Assembly: GCF_001592435.1 (NCBI RefSeq)
Contig: NZ_CP014750.1
Span: 1 to 64,000, forward strand
Direction: 5' to 3'
From: Thermococcus peptonophilus
GTDB taxonomy: Archaea > Methanobacteriota_B > Thermococci > Thermococcales > Thermococcaceae
Length of the DNA: 64,000 nt
Positions 34,202 to 43,142 of this stretch are shown in pieces; position 1 is the first letter of the stretch, and every line of letters starts with the position of its first letter. Made by a program: the position numbers and the translations under genes. The notes below the pieces were generated by a model. The model ran no database searches and was not told the origin of the DNA. It saw only the letters and a list, made by a program, of their open reading frames with translations.

Positions 34202-34900
34202 ATGAAATGGAAAATCCTCCGCCTTAGTGAAGTTGACTCGACCAACGAGTACGCGAAGGGGCTCATTCCAGATGCTCCTGAAGGAACCGTTGTGGTTGCG
34301 AAGAGACAGACAGCTGGTAGAGGAAGAAAGGGCCGCTCTTGGGCTTCTCCGAAGGGCGGTCTGTGGATGAGCGTTCTCCTGAAACCCCCCAAGATTGACC
34401 CGAGGCTCGTCTTCGTGGGTGCTCTGGCCGTTGCGGACACGCTGGGAGACTTCGGCATTGAGGCATGGATAAAGTGGCCTAACGACGTTTGGGTTGGAAA
34501 CAGGAAAATTTCCGGGGTTCTGACCGAAGTGAAGAGGGGCTACGTGATAATGGGCATTGGCCTCAACGTGAACAACGAGATACCTGAGGAACTGGAGGGT
34601 AGTGCAACTTCCATGAGAGACATCCTGGGCAGATCTGTTGGCATTGAAGAAGTCTTAAAAAGGCTGCTTGAGCATCTCGGCCGCTGGTATAAGACATTTC
34701 TTGAAAATCCCTATTTAGTTGTTGAGGAAATTCGCAAGAGGACGATACTAATCGGGAAGGAAGTAAGAGTCCTGCGCGATGATAATGACCTTGTTGGCAG
34801 GATAATTAACATATCAGATGACGGCTCACTTCTTTTGGACGTTGATGGTCAGACAGTTAAAGTAGTGTATGGTGATGTATCGGTTAGAATTAACCGGTAA
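34202..34900 (+). CDS. biotin-protein ligase (BirA without repressor domain)
   Basis: 232 residues, the catalytic and C-terminal SH3-like parts only. [15 protein letters not shown] opens the fold. [22 protein letters not shown] (about 38) is the biotin- and AMP-binding loop, [19 protein letters not shown] (about 92) the second signature. There is no N-terminal winged helix, so it cannot act as the E. coli-type repressor. Its likely substrate is the EAMKMEN biotinyl domain of the carboxyltransferase at 31281. It is transcribed divergently from the aldolase gene and is followed by an oligo-T terminator. Confidence 0.95.
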   Translation: MKWKILRLSEVDSTNEYAKGLIPDAPEGTVVVAKRQTAGRGRKGRSWASPKGGLWMSVLLKPPKIDPRLVFVGALAVADTLGDFGIEAWIKWPNDVWVGNRKISGVLTEVKRGYVIMGIGLNVNNEIPEELEGSATSMRDILGRSVGIEEVLKRLLEHLGRWYKTFLENPYLVVEEIRKRTILIGKEVRVLRDDNDLVGRIINISDDGSLLLDVDGQTVKVVYGDVSVRINR

Positions 34901-34901
34901 G

Positions 34902-34925
34902 TTTTGACTTTTTGACAATTTTTCT
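34902..34925 (+). terminator. U-rich terminator after the biotin ligase gene
   Basis: Three T runs in succession (GTTTTGAC, TTTTTGAC, AATTTTTC) begin right after the stop, a typical thermococcal intrinsic terminator without a stem. Confidence 0.55.
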
Positions 34926-34935
34926 GGAGCAATCC

Positions 34936-34985
34936 TAATAAACTTCCTTTTCTAATTGGGCTATGCTGGCAATAAGCCAGCCAAT
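34936..34985 (+). promoter_or_regulatory. promoter and leader hairpin of the glutamate/aspartate transporter gene
   Basis: TAATAAAC (34936-34943) is a TATA-like element. About 22 nt downstream a perfect hairpin GCTGGC-AATAA-GCCAGC occupies 34965-34981, flanked by TTGG and CCAA that extend the symmetry. It covers the expected start of transcription and the mRNA leader, so it could be an operator or an RNA stem. GGGGGTGA before the ATG is the ribosome site. Confidence 0.5.
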
Positions 34986-34999
34986 AAGGGGGTGAAAGA

Positions 35000-36289
35000 A
35001 TGGGAAAAAGCCTTTTGAGGCGGTATCTCGACTATCCGGTTCTGTGGAAAATTCTCTGGGGTCTGGTTCTCGGTGCCGTCTTCGGCCTGATAGCAGGGCA
35101 TTTCGGCTATGCAGAGGCTGTGAAGACCTATATCAAGCCCTTCGGTGACCTATTTGTCAGACTGCTGAAGATGCTCGTGATGCCAATAGTTCTAGCGTCG
35201 CTTGTCGTCGGTGCGGCAAGCATCAGTCCAGCGCGCCTCGGTCGCGTCGGCCTCAAGATAGTCGTCTATTACCTCGTTACCTCTGCCATGGCTGTTCTCT
35301 TCGGTCTCATCGTTGGCAGGCTCTTCAACGTCGGTGCCAACGTGCACCTCGGCACCGGCACGGGGAAAGCCATAGAGGCTAAGTCGCCCTCACTCGTCCA
35401 GACGCTCTTAAACATAGTCCCAACGAACCCGTTCGCTTCCCTTGCCAAGGGCGAAGTCCTTCCCGTAATATTCTTTGCAATAATCCTCGGAATAGCGATA
35501 ACCTACCTGATGAACAGGGACGAGGAGAGAGTTAGAAAGTCAGCCGAAACCCTCCTGAGGGTCTTTGATGGCCTAGCCGAGGCAATGTACCTTATAGTAG
35601 GAGGAGTAATGCAGTACGCACCGATAGGCGTCTTCGCTCTCATCGCCTACGTCATGGCCGAGCAGGGCGTCAAGGTCGTCGGACCGCTTGCGAAGGTCGT
35701 TGGGGCGGTATACACTGGTCTCTTCCTCCAGATAGTCATCACATACTTCATCCTTCTGAAGGTCTTCGGTATTGACCCGATCAGGTTCATTAAAAAGGCT
35801 AAGGACGCCATGATCACAGCATTCGTTACGAGGAGCTCAAGCGGAACCCTCCCGGTTACAATGCGCGTCGCCGAGGAAGAGATGGGCGTTGACAAGGGCA
35901 TATTCTCTTTCACCCTACCGCTCGGTGCGACAATAAACATGGACGGTACTGCCCTCTACCAAGGTGTTACGGTTCTCTTCGTCGCCAACGCTATAGGACA
36001 CCCACTTACGCTCGGCCAGCAGCTTGTCGTCGTCCTAACGGCAGTTTTGGCTTCAATAGGAACCGCAGGTGTTCCCGGCGCTGGTGCAATAATGCTCGCA
36101 ATGGTCCTCCAGAGCGTCGGCCTCGATCTTACCGCTGGAAGCCCTGTAGCGCTCGCCTACGCCATGATACTCGGCATCGATGCTATCCTCGACATGGGCA
36201 GGACGATGGTCAACGTTACTGGTGACCTCACGGGAACCGTTATCGTAGCAAAGACCGAGAACGAGCTGGACGAGAGCAAGTGGCATTAA
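35000..36289 (+). CDS. sodium-coupled aspartate/glutamate symporter (GltPh/GltTk type)
   Basis: 429-residue DAACS-family transporter. Landmarks are [17 protein letters not shown] (hairpin 1 tip), [14 protein letters not shown] (helix 7 NMDGT sodium site), [16 protein letters not shown] (hairpin 2) and [19 protein letters not shown] (helix 8 with the substrate-binding Asp, Arg, Thr and Asn). The sequence is close to the crystallised transporters of T. kodakarensis and P. horikoshii. It forms trimers in the cytoplasmic membrane and brings in L-aspartate with three sodium ions. A dyad in its leader suggests regulation. A T-rich stretch follows the stop. Confidence 0.97.
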   Translation: MGKSLLRRYLDYPVLWKILWGLVLGAVFGLIAGHFGYAEAVKTYIKPFGDLFVRLLKMLVMPIVLASLVVGAASISPARLGRVGLKIVVYYLVTSAMAVLFGLIVGRLFNVGANVHLGTGTGKAIEAKSPSLVQTLLNIVPTNPFASLAKGEVLPVIFFAIILGIAITYLMNRDEERVRKSAETLLRVFDGLAEAMYLIVGGVMQYAPIGVFALIAYVMAEQGVKVVGPLAKVVGAVYTGLFLQIVITYFILLKVFGIDPIRFIKKAKDAMITAFVTRSSSGTLPVTMRVAEEEMGVDKGIFSFTLPLGATINMDGTALYQGVTVLFVANAIGHPLTLGQQLVVVLTAVLASIGTAGVPGAGAIMLAMVLQSVGLDLTAGSPVALAYAMILGIDAILDMGRTMVNVTGDLTGTVIVAKTENELDESKWH

Positions 36290-36405
36290 ACTAATGGTTG
36301 TTTTCCTTTATCCCATTTCTGGTCTCTTCTTCACTCTCACGGATCTGGGCAAAGGTTATATACTCTCCCGGGTTTCCCCTCTGGAGAATGCATGGAGGTA
36401 ATGGC

Positions 36406-37812
36406 ATGAGAAAGTTTGGATTTTTGATGGTTTTCCTTGTCCTCTTCGGACTTCTCGCGGGTGCGGTCTCCGCAGGGGAGGACTACAAAGAGGTTCAGAA
36501 GAGCGAATACATTGTTGGATGGGACGGCAGTGCGAACGTGACCCTCCAGACTATCTTCTACAGCCCAGAGGACATGGTGAACGCGACCAAGAAGAGCATA
36601 CTTGAAATGGGTATCGAGAACGCAACGAAAATGTTCGTTGCCCAGAAAGTCCAGGCACTGGCAGGCCTCGGGCTTACCCTGGAGAACGCCACCGGTGAGA
36701 TAATCGGCTACAACACCACAGGGCCGCTCACGACCGTTGTAAGGGGCAGACTGGTGAACTTTGCGAGGTACTACTCCTACGACGGTGTTTGGGAAATAAC
36801 ACTCGATGCGCTTAGGATTTCTGACCTGGTTAGAATAAACCCTGCCGCAGTTAACGGCTCAATCTACCTTGAGAACTACTTTACGATAACCCTCCCCGAA
36901 GGGGCCGTCATTAAAAACCTCACCAGAGGATTTGACGTTGAATCAAACGGGAGCTACATAAAGCTGGAGACTGAGAGCTCTGGCAGGGTTATCAACGTTC
37001 ACTCCGTCATCTATCTGAAGGAAGGTATCTCCCAGGACAGCCTCAAGGTTCTCTACTCAAAGCTTCAGCCAGTTGTGATAGCCTATACCGGAAAGGAGGG
37101 GAGCGAAAACTACACCACCTGGAACATGGTAATCAGGAACAACATCACCGTCAGGGAAAACGAGACGATCCTCGATACTGTCGAGGAGTACATAGAGCCC
37201 GCGGACTACGTGAACTACCTGAAGGTTCAGTTCATCAGTGGGGGAGTCCAGAACGCGGAGCAGTCCCTCTACCAGAGGTACTTCCAGCAGTTCCAGGCTG
37301 AGGGAATACAGGTCATAGGTGGGAACGTTAGAATCCTCAACCTCAACTCAACCGGCCCCCTTGTCGTTAAGTACCACTGGGTTCTCCAGGGTCTTGTAAA
37401 GAGGGCCAACGACAGCTACGTCTATGTTTACAACCCGAAACTTGAACTCGGAACCCTCGACTTCCCATACAGGTTGAACGCCGAAGTCAACGAGACGAAG
37501 ATAACCAGAATAATCCTACCCGAGGGCTATCACTTCACTTCCATTCCCAGCGACATCTCTGTGAGCTCCAAGGCTGGATCGGTCACAATGAAAATAGAGA
37601 ACGTTAGCGAGAGGGAAGTTGTGATAACCAGCAACGTCCTCCTCCGCTACGGCGTTCCGGCCGAGGACTACAAAGACCTAATGGCGAAGGTGCCCGATAA
37701 GGTCGAGTTCAGGTATGTAAACGACGTTGAAGCGGGCTCAAAGAGCACCTGTGGTCCAGCTTTCCTCGTCGGCCTTGCCGTCGTGCCGCTCCTCCTCAGA
37801 AGGAGGAAGTGA
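36406..37812 (+). CDS. cell-surface protein with CGP-CTERM anchor
   Basis: 468 residues. The N-terminal signal peptide (MRKFGFLMVFLVLFGLLAG, cleavage near AVSAGED) is followed by a large extracellular beta-rich region with more than a dozen Asn-x-Ser/Thr glycosylation sites (for example NVTL, NATK, NTTG, NETI). The C-terminal anchor CGPAFLVGLAVVPLLLRRRK is the CGP-CTERM sorting and membrane tail known from Thermococcales surface proteins. The role of the body is unknown. The start is fixed by GGAGGTAATGGC before the ATG and by the signal peptide. A TATA box (GGTTATATAC near 36354-36363) precedes it. The longer open frame upstream is not translated. Confidence 0.9.
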   Translation: MRKFGFLMVFLVLFGLLAGAVSAGEDYKEVQKSEYIVGWDGSANVTLQTIFYSPEDMVNATKKSILEMGIENATKMFVAQKVQALAGLGLTLENATGEIIGYNTTGPLTTVVRGRLVNFARYYSYDGVWEITLDALRISDLVRINPAAVNGSIYLENYFTITLPEGAVIKNLTRGFDVESNGSYIKLETESSGRVINVHSVIYLKEGISQDSLKVLYSKLQPVVIAYTGKEGSENYTTWNMVIRNNITVRENETILDTVEEYIEPADYVNYLKVQFISGGVQNAEQSLYQRYFQQFQAEGIQVIGGNVRILNLNSTGPLVVKYHWVLQGLVKRANDSYVYVYNPKLELGTLDFPYRLNAEVNETKITRIILPEGYHFTSIPSDISVSSKAGSVTMKIENVSEREVVITSNVLLRYGVPAEDYKDLMAKVPDKVEFRYVNDVEAGSKSTCGPAFLVGLAVVPLLLRRRK

Positions 37813-37895
37813 AAGCTTTTCGCTTTTGGTTTTCCTCTTCTTTCCTTTCGATACTCATTTAAATGGCGAGGTCTTATTTTCTGCTGGTGATGATA

Positions 37896-38543
37896 ATGGC
37901 CACGAGGAAGCTCTACTACGAGGACGCCTATTTGAAGGAGGCCAAAGCGAAGGTTCTGGAAATAAGGGACAACGCCCTCCTTCTCGACCAGACGGTATTC
38001 TACCCGACCGGGGGCGGCCAGCCCCACGACAGGGGGACTATAAACGGCGTTGAAGTTCTGGATGTTTACAAGGACGAGGAAGGCAACGTCTGGCACGTTG
38101 TCGCTGAGCCTGAGAAGTTCAAGATTGGAGATGAAGTTGAGCTGAAGATAGACTGGGACTACCGCTACAAGCTGATGAGGATACACAGCGCGATGCACCT
38201 TCTCGACCACGTCCTCAACGAAGTCCTTGGAAGGGGCAACTGGAGGCTCTACGGGAGCGGGATGAGCGCCGAGAAGGGCAGGTATGACATAGAGTACCCC
38301 GAGAACGTCAACCAGTACAAGGAGAAGATAATAGAGCTCTTCAACCGCTATGTCGATGAGGGCGGCGAGATGAAGATATGGTGGGAAGGTGAAACGCGCT
38401 ATACCCAGATAAGGGACTTTGAGCCAATTCCCTGCGGCGGAACGCACGTGAGGGACATAAAGGAGATAGGCCACCTCAAGAAGCTCAAGCGCTCCAGTCT
38501 CGGAAGGGGCAAGCAGAGGCTTGAGATATGGCTTGAGGACTGA
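37896..38543 (+). CDS. alanyl-tRNA editing protein AlaX (AlaX-M type)
   Basis: 215-residue stand-alone editing domain that removes Ser or Gly from wrongly charged tRNA-Ala. TVFYPTGGGQPHDRGTI (about 33) is the Gly-rich motif of the N-terminal beta barrel. HSAMHLLDHVL (about 104) and CGGTHVRDIKEIG (about 182) provide the zinc ligands HxxxH and CxxxH. Length fits AlaX-M. The ATG at 37896 follows GGTGATGATA; the longer upstream frame is not supported. Followed closely by the phosphatase-fold gene. Confidence 0.94.
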   Translation: MATRKLYYEDAYLKEAKAKVLEIRDNALLLDQTVFYPTGGGQPHDRGTINGVEVLDVYKDEEGNVWHVVAEPEKFKIGDEVELKIDWDYRYKLMRIHSAMHLLDHVLNEVLGRGNWRLYGSGMSAEKGRYDIEYPENVNQYKEKIIELFNRYVDEGGEMKIWWEGETRYTQIRDFEPIPCGGTHVRDIKEIGHLKKLKRSSLGRGKQRLEIWLED

Positions 38544-38588
38544 ATTTTTGCTGCCCTTCTCCATTTACTTTCAGGGGGCTTTATTATC

Positions 38589-39326
38589 TTGGCGGTTTTA
38601 AGAGTCTGCACCCTCAACCTACACGGGAAGCAGGAGAACGACGATATTAGATTTTCTCGCATAGCTGACCTTCTCTCTGAGCTCGAACCAGACCTCTGCG
38701 CCCTCCAAGAAGTAGTAGTGGATGGCGAGAGAACAACGGCGGGGAGGCTCGCGGAACTGCTCGAAGAAAGAACTGGGGAAGAATACTATCCCTACTTCGT
38801 CGAGACGCACCTCTTTTATGAGAAGTACCCTGAAGGAGTGGCCGTCCTCTCAAGGCACCCGTTCAGAAGTACGTGGGCGGCGGACTTGAACGATATCCCA
38901 ATTCCCCCGCTCCTCCCGAGGAAGGCCGCGATCGTGGAAGTTGATGTGGAAGGAAATTCGCTTATCTTCGCCTCCGTTCACCTCGACCACCACGAGAACC
39001 CTTTGGTGAGGAAGTTCCAGGCCGAGAAGCTGCTTGAGGCTCTGGACAAGTTATCTCCAAAGGATGCCGCCGTGCTCCTAGCCGGAGACTTCAACGACAC
39101 CGAAGACTCCCCTGTGGTTGGGCTCCTGCAGGAACGTGGTTTTGTGGATGCCTACCGAGTCATTAACGATGATCCAGGATTCACATTCCCTGCGGAAGGC
39201 CCGAAGATGAGGATAGACTATGTCTTCGTAAAGGACCTAGAAGTGCTCTCTGTGAAGAGAATCCTGATGGATAAAGGGCTTAGCGACCACTTTGGGGTTT
39301 ATTTGGAATTCGAAGTGAAAAGATAA
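38589..39326 (+). CDS. endonuclease/exonuclease/phosphatase-family enzyme
   Basis: 245 residues with all motifs of the DNase I-like EEP fold: CTLNLHGKQEN (Asn), DLCALQEVV (metal-binding Glu), FASVHLDHHENP (His), LLAGDFNDTEDSP (Asp/Asn), RIDYVFVK and LSDHFGVYLEF (catalytic His). It may be a nuclease or a phosphodiesterase for lipids or inositol phosphates; the family does not say which. No signal peptide. The start is a TTG at 38589, the only start fitting the domain edge; GGGGG 14 bases upstream is a weak ribosome site. It ends nine bases before the convergent cas3. Confidence 0.85.
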   Translation: MAVLRVCTLNLHGKQENDDIRFSRIADLLSELEPDLCALQEVVVDGERTTAGRLAELLEERTGEEYYPYFVETHLFYEKYPEGVAVLSRHPFRSTWAADLNDIPIPPLLPRKAAIVEVDVEGNSLIFASVHLDHHENPLVRKFQAEKLLEALDKLSPKDAAVLLAGDFNDTEDSPVVGLLQERGFVDAYRVINDDPGFTFPAEGPKMRIDYVFVKDLEVLSVKRILMDKGLSDHFGVYLEFEVKR

Positions 39327-39334
39327 AAAGCAGA

Positions 39335-41425
39335 TCAGAAGACCATGGCTTTCCTCTTTTTCTCCACTATCCCAACATCGCTGTTGTAGTCCATCTCGAT
39401 GCCGAAGACACCGAAGCGCTCGTAGAGGTCTTCGCTGGAGAACTTCGCCTCGTTCAGCACCCATATCGGAACGTTCACCGTCTTTTCGATGACGAATATC
39501 GTAGCCCTCAGCCTCTCCTCGTCGCTCAGCTCTTCCCAGTTCGAGGCGTACTCAAGGGCGGTGTCCAAGAACGGTCTTGGAACGGCAGGCAGGCTAATGA
39601 AGGTGTCCCTTGTTGACAGCCAGTCCTCGCTCCCCTTCCACCTAGACAGCGTTTTCAGGGTTTTCCTCATCAACCAGTGTTGACTTATGGCCCTCTCAAA
39701 TCCGCTCCAGATCTCCTCGTAGAATCTGTCGTTAAGTCTGAGAAGGTAGAGCTCGCTTCCAATCCCTTCAAGCTCACCGAGCAGATTAACGCTCGCCTCG
39801 AAGCTCTTTTTGTCGTAGGGGAGGTGGGTTTTCTCCCCCTCAGGCTCGAATATAAGTGCTTTTCCCTTCTTCAGCCCCCTCCTGTTCACCCTCCCGAATC
39901 TCTGCACAAGGGCATCGAGTGGGGCGACCTCAGTATAGAGGACGTCATAGTCTATGTCGAGCGAAACTTCAACCACCTGGGTCGCCACGAGGATACCGCT
40001 CTCGATACTCTCAACGAGCTCCATCTTTTTCCTCTTGTCCTCGTTGGTGAAGCGGGAGTGGAAGAGGTAAACGTCCTCCCTCTTCCCCTTCAGCTCCGTG
40101 TAGAGCTCTCTCGCCCTCGTTACGGTGTTCGCAACCACGAGCACTTTTCCCCTCTCCCCGGCAATCTCGTCCACCGCGTTGAGCAGGGGTTCGTCCCTCA
40201 CTTCCACATCAACCCTCTTCCTTGAAGAATACCTCTCCTCCACCTTTTTGAACGGAATCAGTGGTTTCAGGCCCCTCTTCTCAAGCTCCTCCGCGAGGGG
40301 AGAGGGCAGGGTAGCCGACATGACCGTTACTTCCGCCCCGAGGTGTCTCCTCGCGTACTCAATTCCGTCCAGAATGAGGGAGAGAGTATAGGGGCTGTAG
40401 GCGTGTATCTCGTCTATTATCCAATGTGCACCCCTCAGGGCGAACTCCCTCACAGGATAACGCGGGTAGTTGAGGAAAGCGAGGAGAACCTGGTCCACCG
40501 TCGAGACGAAGACCGGTTTCATAGCATAGCGGTGGAGGAGCCTCTCGTCGAGCGCTCCCCTGTAGTAAAGGCTTAGGAACAGAAGGCTGTGGGCAAAGGA
40601 AACTTTCTCCCCAAACACCGCTTCAAAGCGCCTTCTCATGGCTTCCGTGGTGGTTATGGTGGGGAGGGAGTAGACGAGCTTAACCGCCTCGTCAGGGGTC
40701 GCCAAAAGGCTCGTTTCCGTCTTTCCGTCACCTGTAGGCAGTCTAAAGTATCCCCCTCCCTTTCCGAGGACGGCCAGCTGATAGTCCCTCGGCTCAAAGC
40801 CCCTTTTCTCCAGGTACTCGAGAGTCTTCTCTCTTGCCCAGTCTCCGGAGAGATGGTAGGTTTCTGCTTTCATTCCCGCGCTCTCAAGCCAGTCCGAAAC
40901 ACGGAGAAGGCCGTTGAAGAGGGTGTAGAGCGCGCGGACGTTGACCGGATCGAGGCCGTAGTCCTCAAGGTCTCCCCCAAGGACGGCCTCTCTGAGCTCC
41001 CAGACGAAGTCGGATGGGTTGGATAGTACTTTTCCATCAACTATCAGCTTCTCTCCCCTATCAATCTCCCGCTCGTAGAGGCCCTGGTGGAGATCGGAAT
41101 GGTGTGACAGGATTGAAGCGAGGGCAATGCTCCTGAAGGGTTCATTGCACGCCAGGAAGGCAGAGGCAAGCTCTACTCCAAGGTAAGCGTGCGGTGGAGC
41201 CCTTTTCACATTTCCTTCAAGCTTTGCCTGGAACCTGTCGTCGAGCTTGCCGAGGTCGTGGAGGAAGACGTGCCGCAGGAGGCAGGGTTCGAGGGATGGA
41301 TCGTGCGGCACCTTCGAGAGCAGCACCTTCGCTATCCCTTCCGCCCCCTTGGAGTGCTCGTAGAGGCTCTTATCGGGCTTCGCTTTCTTTTTCTTCATAA
41401 GCTCGACCAGCTCTTCCCACTCCAT
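39335..41425 (-). CDS. cas3: CRISPR effector nuclease-helicase Cas3 (HD fused)
   Basis: 696 residues. The N-terminal HD nuclease has LYEHSKGAEG (His 23), VFLHDLGKLDDRF (HD pair about 53), PPHAYLGVEL and ILSHHSDLHQG (HH). The SF2 helicase has LPTGDGKTETSL (Walker A, about 227), IIDEIHAYSP (DExH), VMSATLPSP and LVQRFGRVNRRG (motif VI). Cas3 is recruited by Cascade and degrades the invader DNA. It is the last gene of cas1-cas2-cas4-cas3, with ATG four bases after the cas4 stop and GGGTGTGAGCT as ribosome site. Confidence 0.96.
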   Translation of the reverse strand: MEWEELVELMKKKKAKPDKSLYEHSKGAEGIAKVLLSKVPHDPSLEPCLLRHVFLHDLGKLDDRFQAKLEGNVKRAPPHAYLGVELASAFLACNEPFRSIALASILSHHSDLHQGLYEREIDRGEKLIVDGKVLSNPSDFVWELREAVLGGDLEDYGLDPVNVRALYTLFNGLLRVSDWLESAGMKAETYHLSGDWAREKTLEYLEKRGFEPRDYQLAVLGKGGGYFRLPTGDGKTETSLLATPDEAVKLVYSLPTITTTEAMRRRFEAVFGEKVSFAHSLLFLSLYYRGALDERLLHRYAMKPVFVSTVDQVLLAFLNYPRYPVREFALRGAHWIIDEIHAYSPYTLSLILDGIEYARRHLGAEVTVMSATLPSPLAEELEKRGLKPLIPFKKVEERYSSRKRVDVEVRDEPLLNAVDEIAGERGKVLVVANTVTRARELYTELKGKREDVYLFHSRFTNEDKRKKMELVESIESGILVATQVVEVSLDIDYDVLYTEVAPLDALVQRFGRVNRRGLKKGKALIFEPEGEKTHLPYDKKSFEASVNLLGELEGIGSELYLLRLNDRFYEEIWSGFERAISQHWLMRKTLKTLSRWKGSEDWLSTRDTFISLPAVPRPFLDTALEYASNWEELSDEERLRATIFVIEKTVNVPIWVLNEAKFSSEDLYERFGVFGIEMDYNSDVGIVEKKRKAMVF

Positions 41426-41428
41426 AGC

Positions 41429-41929
41429 TCACACCCAGCAGAAGTCTCTATAGGCACATCTTTTACAGTAAGGCTTTCTTTCGGCTCTAGGTGGGCTCTC
41501 AAGGGAAATAACCTTTTCGATTCCCCTAAAAGCGTTCTCAAGGGTTTCAACGTCATCCTCGGTCAGCTCGACCTCTTCGGCAGTGCCCTCCCTCGGATAG
41601 GAAACGAGCCCCTTGGCCTTCATCCCGGCCTTCCGGAGGAGGTAGAGGTAGTATTTCAGCTGCCATCTCGCAGGTTCCTCGAGCTTTGAGCTCTTCTTCA
41701 CCTCGATCACCTGGAGGCCATCTCTCTTCCTCACGACGTCGAGCTTCGCCCCCTCAAGGAGAACCTCCCTCCAGTCCCGCTCGTAGGCATCGCCGTGGAT
41801 CATCCTACCTATAAGCATGTCGTCGTTGTCGAAGTCAAAGTTGAGCCCACGCGAGAAGAACCACAGCTCCCTCCTGCAGGCGAAGTAGTACTGCACCATA
41901 ACTCCTGTTATCCTAACGCGTTCCTCCAT
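41429..41929 (-). CDS. cas4: CRISPR adaptation exonuclease Cas4
   Basis: 166-residue RecB-like nuclease with a 4Fe-4S cluster. The N-terminal Cys is in YYFACRRELWFF and the C-terminal Cys cluster in YCKRCAYRDFCWV. Nuclease motifs are GRMIHGDAYERD (His), KLDVVRKRDGLQVIEVKKSSK (Asp and ExK) and RWQLKYYLYLL (QxxxY). It trims protospacers and selects the PAM side before Cas1-Cas2 integration. Its ATG overlaps the cas2 stop by one base (TGATG). Confidence 0.95.
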   Translation of the reverse strand: MEERVRITGVMVQYYFACRRELWFFSRGLNFDFDNDDMLIGRMIHGDAYERDWREVLLEGAKLDVVRKRDGLQVIEVKKSSKLEEPARWQLKYYLYLLRKAGMKAKGLVSYPREGTAEEVELTEDDVETLENAFRGIEKVISLESPPRAERKPYCKRCAYRDFCWV

Positions 41930-42186
41930 CAGATTATCTCCCCCACGGGGCTTTTGTCGGTTCCAATTACGTGGAGCGTGAAGTTTGAACCTGGGAGCTC
42001 GTAGATTAGAACGGAGTCGTTATCCTCAATGAGGTCCTCAAGCGTTCTCTTTATCTCGTAAAGCTGTGCCCTCGTCACTTCGCCCTCGAAGACGCTGTTC
42101 TGGCGCCAGTGGAGGTGAGTCCTGAGGAAGCGGTGAACTTTCGAGACACGCTTAACGTCAACATCATAGACAACTATGACGTACAT
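41929..42186 (-). CDS. cas2: CRISPR adaptation protein Cas2
   Basis: 85 residues of ferredoxin-like fold. MYVIVVYDVDVKRVSKVHRFLRTHLHWRQNSVFEGEV is the canonical Cas2 start with the conserved Asp 8 and the Arg-rich helix; SVLIYEL is the last strand of the core. With Cas1 it forms the spacer integrase. Its ATG overlaps the cas1 stop by one base (TGATG), and its own stop overlaps the cas4 start the same way, so the three are translated as a chain. Confidence 0.97.
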   Translation of the reverse strand: MYVIVVYDVDVKRVSKVHRFLRTHLHWRQNSVFEGEVTRAQLYEIKRTLEDLIEDNDSVLIYELPGSNFTLHVIGTDKSPVGEII

Positions 42187-43139
42187 CACCACCACGCCCG
42201 CAGAGAGGTGTAAGTCTTATCCCCAAATAGGTGCCTAACGAGGGAGTACCCTTCAAGCCTGATGAGGTACCTAATGGAAACGTTCCTCTTGAGCCTCGGG
42301 TGGAGGACTTTCCTCTCAAGCTCGCCGTTAAGCTCTGGCAGAAAAACCCTCAGCCCCTCGCGGTTGAACATGACTCCAACGTCCCTCTCGAAGTGCTCTT
42401 CCTTTATCTTTCCCCTGTTTACGAGCCTCAGAATGACGCGGAAGACCGTTACCGGCTTGAAGATGTCGGCGAAGTCGAGGGCCAGCGAGTACCTCCTCTC
42501 GAGAGGTTCGTGGAGGAAGCTTATGGCAGGGTGGAGGTAGGTCTTCCTTATCTCCGAGAGGGCCACAGTGTATAGGACGGAGTTGCCGTAGCTTATCATG
42601 GCGTTGACCTCGTCCTTAGGCGGCCTTCTGTTCCTCTCCTTGAACTCGAAGTTCTTTAAGAGCGACCCGAAGATCGTGTAGAACTCCTTCCAAAGGGTGC
42701 TTTCAACTCCCATAAGCTCGGCCGGGCTTTCTCCCTCAACTGGAACTTCCTCGATTGCTGAGGCATCGGCGCGGTAGGACTTCAGAAGGGCGAGCATTGA
42801 GGCCTTTATTCCCTTAACGAACTGGCCTGCTATGTAGAGGCGCTTTTCACTGTCAAGGTAGTGCTCAGCCTGCCTTATAACAACGCTCCCGCTCACCTGC
42901 CCCTCGGCGGGCATGTAGGAGCCTCTGTAGTAGCCGTACTTGTTGTAGAAATGGACGGGAACGTTCTTCTCGGAGAGGAGCTTTATGGCGCCGCTCGTCA
43001 GCGTTACTGGTTTGAAGCAGTGCACCTCGCTTGTGGAGTTCACGGGAATGGCCTTCTTCCCGTTTTCGTTCTCGAAGAAGAGGGTGTTGCCCTTCCTCTC
43101 AAGGACACCCATCTGGGTTATGTACACGGGCTTCTTCAT
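42186..43139 (-). CDS. cas1: CRISPR integrase Cas1
   Basis: 317-residue integrase. Metal ligands lie in GVESTLWKEFYTIFG (Glu), THPAISFLHEPLERRYSLALDFADIFKP (His and Asp/Glu). The fold opens with VYITQMGVLERKGNTLFFENENGKKAIPV, as expected. The start ATG at 43139 is only three bases from the terminal degenerate repeat of array 1 (43143-43171), whose last six bases GGTGGT act as its ribosome site. There is no space for a separate promoter between array and gene, so cas1-cas2-cas4-cas3 may be read from the array 1 leader or from a promoter inside the array. Confidence 0.97.
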   Translation of the reverse strand: MKKPVYITQMGVLERKGNTLFFENENGKKAIPVNSTSEVHCFKPVTLTSGAIKLLSEKNVPVHFYNKYGYYRGSYMPAEGQVSGSVVIRQAEHYLDSEKRLYIAGQFVKGIKASMLALLKSYRADASAIEEVPVEGESPAELMGVESTLWKEFYTIFGSLLKNFEFKERNRRPPKDEVNAMISYGNSVLYTVALSEIRKTYLHPAISFLHEPLERRYSLALDFADIFKPVTVFRVILRLVNRGKIKEEHFERDVGVMFNREGLRVFLPELNGELERKVLHPRLKRNVSIRYLIRLEGYSLVRHLFGDKTYTSLRAWW

Positions 43140-43142
43140 AGC

